A DNA stretch of 8,501 bases from an uncultured Oscillospiraceae bacterium (GTDB lineage Bacteria > Bacillota > Clostridia > Oscillospirales > Oscillospiraceae): NCBI GenBank assembly GCA_948616425.1, contig CAPGBJ010000117.1, positions 1-8,501 on the forward strand, given 5' to 3'. The notes under the pieces were generated by a model. It saw only the letters and a list, made by a program, of their open reading frames with translations. It made no database searches and was not told where the DNA came from. The position numbers and the translations under genes are program-made. Each line of letters starts with the position of its first letter. Position 1 is the first letter of the stretch. Positions 5,605-8,501 of this stretch are shown here, one piece after another.

Positions 5605-5738
5605 TTGACAGGTGGCAGCATATAAATTGATGTCTATTTTATCGCGAAAAATCCTGCTGTCCCTTGCCGACTGGCGGGAACAGCGGGAAGGACCGCACTG
5701 TAATAAATGCGACTGTTGGAAGGAAAGGAAGCGCGGCT
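5605..5738 (+). other. Leader region of the trmK operon with an extended hairpin
   Basis: This intergenic stretch begins with a perfect TTGACA at 5605-5610, but no good -10 box lies 16-18 bases downstream, so a promoter is only possible. An interrupted stem runs 5653-5663 plus 5666-5668 against 5673-5678 plus 5680-5687, closing a GACT loop, with a TT bulge on one side and an A bulge on the other; one pair is G:U. Including the weak outer pairs this makes 14 base pairs. No U-tract follows, so it is not a plain terminator. It may be an mRNA leader structure; I could not match it to a known riboswitch or T-box. Confidence 0.4.
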
Positions 5739-6479
5739 TTGAAAAGAATCCATCTTTCTCCCCGGCTTCAGATGGTAGCGGACATGGTGCCCAGAGGTGA
5801 GCAGGACATTGGCCTGGTGGACGTGGGTACCGATCACGCATATCTGCCGGCGTGGCTACTTCAAAACCAGACAGAGGACCGGCGTTTTGCCCATATGATT
5901 GCCACAGACCTGCGAAAGGGACCTCTGGACCGAGCAGTCCAAACTGCCCGAGAGGCGGGCTGTAACGGGATTGATTTCCGCCTGTGCGATGGCCTGGAGG
6001 GGGTGTCTCGGGACGAGGCGGATGTAATTGTGATTGCGGGGATGGGCGGGGAGACCATTGTCCATATCTTGGAGGGCACTGCCTGGGTGAAGTGGTCAGA
6101 GGGGGACCAAATTACTAAGAAGACACTGATTCTTCAGCCTATGTCCTCTATGCCGGAACTGCGGGCATGGCTGCAGGTGAGTGGCTTTTGTATTGGAGAG
6201 GAGCGTCTGTCCCAAGAGGGGGATGCCCTCTATACAGCCCTGCTGGTCCGGGCGGGGGAGATGTCTCCCCTCACTCCGGCAGAACTGTGGGCGGGGAGAA
6301 ATACAGACCATCCGCTGCGAGGCATTTGGCTGGACCGGTGGATCAGCAGAACCCGCCGGGCGGTGGACGGTATGGCCCAGGCCAGAGATGTGGCGCCGAT
6401 CTCGCGCCGTCAGAAGTTAGAAGAAGTTCTCAGCGGCGTGACTGATATGAAAAAGGAGTGGGAACGGTGGCAGAAGTAA
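5739..6479 (+). CDS. trmK: tRNA (adenine(22)-N(1))-methyltransferase TrmK
   Basis: TrmK methylates N1 of adenine 22 in the D-arm region of bacterial tRNAs, using S-adenosylmethionine. The chosen start is TTG 5739, seven bases after an AAGGAAG-type site; it gives LKRIHLSPRLQMVADMVPRG, the expected N terminus for the family. An in-frame ATG at 5664 would add 25 non-conserved residues and lies inside the leader hairpin. The protein has 246 residues. The Rossmann-type SAM motif is VDVGTDHAYLP (about 27-37), followed by ATDLRKGPLDRA (about 55-66), DFRLCDGLEG (about 79-88), VIVIAGMGGETIV (about 96-108) and LILQPMSS (about 130-137). The C-terminal third is helical and includes basic residues likely to contact tRNA. 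It overlaps the Nif3-like gene by 13 bases, a conserved neighbourhood in Firmicutes. There rpoD often precedes trmK; it does not here. Confidence 0.93.
   Translation: MKRIHLSPRLQMVADMVPRGEQDIGLVDVGTDHAYLPAWLLQNQTEDRRFAHMIATDLRKGPLDRAVQTAREAGCNGIDFRLCDGLEGVSRDEADVIVIAGMGGETIVHILEGTAWVKWSEGDQITKKTLILQPMSSMPELRAWLQVSGFCIGEERLSQEGDALYTALLVRAGEMSPLTPAELWAGRNTDHPLRGIWLDRWISRTRRAVDGMAQARDVAPISRRQKLEEVLSGVTDMKKEWERWQK
6452..6458 (+). promoter_or_regulatory. Ribosome-binding site inside trmK for the nif3-like gene
   Basis: AAAGGAG at 6452-6458 lies eight bases before GTG 6467. An alternative in-frame GTG at 6458 overlaps this site itself, so 6467 is the likely start. The site sits inside the 3' end of trmK, which suggests translational coupling. 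Confidence 0.65.
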
Positions 6480-7264
6480 AGGATATTTATCGTTTCATAG
6501 ATAGGATCGCCCCTTTTGATACCCAGGAGGGCTTTGACAACGCCGGGTTTCTGGTGGGACGGGGGAGCAGGAAGGTAGACAAGATACTGGTGGCCCTGGA
6601 TATCACACCAGAGGTGGCGGACGAGGCGAGCCGCCAGGAAATAGACCTGATTGTAGCCCATCACCCAGTCATCTTTCAGCCGGTGAAGTCTATCACTGAT
6701 GAGACCGCCACCGGACGGGTGGTGCTGGCGTTGCTGGAACACGGTGTGGCCGCTATCTGTGCCCACACCAATCTAGACGCTGCCCATGGAGGGGTCAATG
6801 GCTGCTTGGCTCAAACACTGGAGCTGTCTCATATTGGCCAGCTGTGTCAGGCGGGAGTGGATGCCCAGGGTCGGCCCTACGGCATTGGCCGGGTGGGGAC
6901 CGTTCACTGTGCTGGCCTGAGTGCGGCGGAGTACGCAGCCTATGTGAAGGAGCGGCTGGGCTCCGCCTGTGTCCGCTACACAGATGGGGGAAGGACCGTG
7001 TCCAAGGTGGCGGTAGGAGGGGGCGCCTGCGGCTCCATGCTTGAGGACGCGCTTGCTGCTGGGTGTGACACCTTTGTCACCGCTGACCTAAAGTACAACC
7101 AGTTTCTGGATGCCAGAGCCTTGGGGCTCAATCTTCTGGATGCGGGGCATTTTCCCACCGAAAATGTGGTGTGCGCCCCGCTGGCTGGGCGGTTGGCTAA
7201 GGCCTTCCCCGAGGTGAAAGTTGTGCTGTCAGAGGTCCATCGGGAGGTCTATAAAAGTGTCTGA
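6467..7264 (+). CDS. Nif3-like dinuclear metal center hexameric protein
   Basis: This 265-residue protein belongs to the Nif3/YqfO family, which forms toroidal hexamers with a two-metal site; the cellular reaction is not settled, with GTP cyclohydrolase type I activity suggested for some members. Visible signature parts are FDNAGFLVG (about 23-31), VALDITPEV (about 42-50), the metal-binding AHHPVIF (about 64-70, with adjacent histidines at 65-66), AHTNLDAAHGGVN (about 99-111, Asp104), and GHFPTENVV (about 227-235, His228 and Glu232). These supply the expected ligands. The length fits the short form without the PII-like insertion found in versions near 370 residues. GTG 6467 is the chosen start. 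It overlaps trmK by 13 bases and the next membrane protein gene by eight, so all three are probably translated from one mRNA. It is cytosolic. Confidence 0.93.
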   Translation: MAEVKDIYRFIDRIAPFDTQEGFDNAGFLVGRGSRKVDKILVALDITPEVADEASRQEIDLIVAHHPVIFQPVKSITDETATGRVVLALLEHGVAAICAHTNLDAAHGGVNGCLAQTLELSHIGQLCQAGVDAQGRPYGIGRVGTVHCAGLSAAEYAAYVKERLGSACVRYTDGGRTVSKVAVGGGACGSMLEDALAAGCDTFVTADLKYNQFLDARALGLNLLDAGHFPTENVVCAPLAGRLAKAFPEVKVVLSEVHREVYKSV

Positions 7265-8501
7265 GCAAAGAGAGAGGTGGAAGGGGTCGGCTCGGGCGGC
7301 GCTGGCGGTCTTCCTGCTGCTGACGGCCCGAATCTGTGCCTTTGGATTGCAGTACTACCAGCAGCTAGACGACTACATCCAATATTACAATCCATTCACA
7401 TTGGCAGAGCTCTGGGAACTTCAGCAGACGACAGGGCTGCTGGCTTTCCGCCCGCTGGCTGTCATCGCAGACCACACCCTTTGGGACAAATTGTCAGACC
7501 AACTGATCTGGGCCGCGGTTCTGATCTGCCTGATGTATGCCGCCGCTGTTGTAATTATTTGGAATATTGTAAAGCGATATTTTGGATCTGGCCCTGTATT
7601 TCCTGTGGTTATGGCTCTGCTGCCGCTGGGTGTGGAGGGGACATATTGGATGTCCGCCTCAACCCGTGTGGTGGTGGGAATACTGTTGGCGGCGCTGGCT
7701 GCCCAGAGCTTTCTGAGTTGGTTGGACAGGGGCGGTATTGGTCGACTGGTGCTGTACCTCTTTCTTCAGATTCTCCCCTTCGGATTCTATGAGCAGGCGG
7801 GTGTGCTGGGAATCACCTTGACAGTGGGGGCGGCTGTGCTGGAATGGGAATTGGGCCGGAAGCCCTTTCCCAGGTGTGCCGTTGCGCTGTGGAGTGTGCC
7901 TGCCATGGGGCTGTTTTTTTTGATAACTGGCTGGCTGAATACAGGAAATATCTACTCTGGCCGGTCATCCCTGGTGCTGCCGGTGGGGGAGTACTACTGG
8001 AAAGAATTTTTGCCTCAGATTTTAGGACAGATGTGGGACGCCTTTGGCAGGGGCGGTTTTTATACCTTGGCCAAAGGCTTTGTCCGGGGGGGACGGATGG
8101 TACTGTCCGGACAGCTTGTACTGTGGGCTCTGGTGACAATGGGGCTGTGTGTTCTGTTGTGGCGGGCAGTCAGAAGTCAGGACGCAGAGGCAGGTAGAGG
8201 CCGACTGTGGCTGCCCCTGCTGTCCGGACTGCTGTTGACTTTGGGACCTGCCAGTGTTTTTTTCGTGCTGGCGAATTCCTGGTTTTCCCTGCGGGGCACG
8301 GTGACCTCCTTCCCTGGCCTAGCTTTGCTGGCAGATACGCTGGTGATGTGGTTTTGGGACCGACTGAAGCTGAAAAGAGAGGGGCTGGCAGTGTTGGCGG
8401 CGGCGTTGGCTTTTGTCTTTTGTGTGGCGGGAGTCAGCGAAATCAAGGACTACCGGGATACCTATGAGAATGACCAGCGGATTGCCTGTCTAGATCGGAA
8501 G
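7257..8501 (+). CDS. Large multi-pass membrane protein, GT-C-like, 3' partial
   Basis: A frame starting at GTG 7257 stays open for 415 codons to the window edge with no stop. GGGAGG at 7242-7247 lies nine bases upstream, inside the nif3-like gene, and the start overlaps its stop by eight bases. The N terminus is basic (SEQRERWKGSAR) and cytosolic by the positive-inside rule. I count about nine or ten hydrophobic segments, roughly at residues 13-31, 83-103, 113-126, 137-153, 163-193, 207-225, 286-303, 319-341, 352-370 and 379-397. Between the first two lies QYYQQLDDYIQYYNPFT, with an acidic Asp38-Asp39 pair in the first outer loop, then FRPLAVIADHTLW. This layout, with an acidic pair after the first membrane segment, resembles GT-C fold glycosyltransferases or related cell-envelope polymer proteins. 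The last visible part, EIKDYRDTYENDQRIA, is also reminiscent of such proteins. The family call is inference; that it is a real membrane protein is nearly certain. Confidence 0.82.
   Translation, partial: MSEQRERWKGSARAALAVFLLLTARICAFGLQYYQQLDDYIQYYNPFTLAELWELQQTTGLLAFRPLAVIADHTLWDKLSDQLIWAAVLICLMYAAAVVIIWNIVKRYFGSGPVFPVVMALLPLGVEGTYWMSASTRVVVGILLAALAAQSFLSWLDRGGIGRLVLYLFLQILPFGFYEQAGVLGITLTVGAAVLEWELGRKPFPRCAVALWSVPAMGLFFLITGWLNTGNIYSGRSSLVLPVGEYYWKEFLPQILGQMWDAFGRGGFYTLAKGFVRGGRMVLSGQLVLWALVTMGLCVLLWRAVRSQDAEAGRGRLWLPLLSGLLLTLGPASVFFVLANSWFSLRGTVTSFPGLALLADTLVMWFWDRLKLKREGLAVLAAALAFVFCVAGVSEIKDYRDTYENDQRIACLDRK

Noticed and set aside
5605..5626. TTGACA followed by TATAAA in the trmK leader as a promoter
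   Set aside because: The two boxes are only 10 bases apart, too close for sigma-A, and no better -10 box lies at 16-18 bases.
7277..7792. A 171-codon + strand frame overlapping the last gene
   Set aside because: It is a different frame from the long open membrane-protein frame. It has an unnatural Gly/Cys/Ala-rich composition and no ribosome site, so it is a shadow.

Overview
The window reads as core chromosome of a GC-rich member of the Clostridia, most like the Oscillospiraceae group that contains Flavonifractor, Lawsonibacter and Oscillibacter. This placement is inference. It rests on high GC coding sequence, strong GGAGG-type ribosome sites, frequent GTG/TTG starts, a SigH-like sigma factor, a trmK-nif3 pair, and small families common in anaerobic Firmicutes (zinc-ribbon, CxxC-x17-CxxC, DUF1858, DUF6054). 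Every supported gene lies on the + strand. I see no rRNA, tRNA, CRISPR array, insertion sequence or phage gene.

Region 1 (1-4135) is a tightly packed probable operon: a SUFU-domain protein cut by the left edge, a DUF6054-like protein, ruvB (Holliday-junction branch migration), an unrecognised 113-residue protein, a DUF5655-like protein, and glmM (phosphoglucosamine mutase, cell-wall precursor synthesis). Gaps are 10 to 38 bases. ruvB has no ruvA beside it; two small proteins of unknown role sit immediately upstream instead.

Region 2 (4136-5283) starts at a near-consensus sigma-A promoter (TTGACA, 17 bases, TATTAT). It holds a SigH-like sigma factor, a short spacer with a hairpin just after the stop codon, and a small double zinc-ribbon protein whose codon use suggests high expression. 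It ends at a strong intrinsic terminator.

Region 3 (5284-5594) is a self-contained unit for a 65-residue DUF1858 redox-disulfide protein: promoter, gene and hairpin terminator.

Region 4 (5595-8501) is a second operon: a leader with an extended hairpin, trmK (tRNA m1A22 methyltransferase), a Nif3-like metalloprotein overlapping trmK, and a large multi-pass membrane protein overlapping nif3 and running off the right edge. The last gene is open for 415 codons without a stop.

Most of this is ordinary housekeeping sequence. The parts most worth following are the sigma factor with its zinc-ribbon partner, the SUFU/DUF6054 pair beside ruvB, the two RNA hairpins outside terminators, and the truncated GT-C-like membrane protein. 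I do not see convincing evidence for a complete new defence or mobile system.
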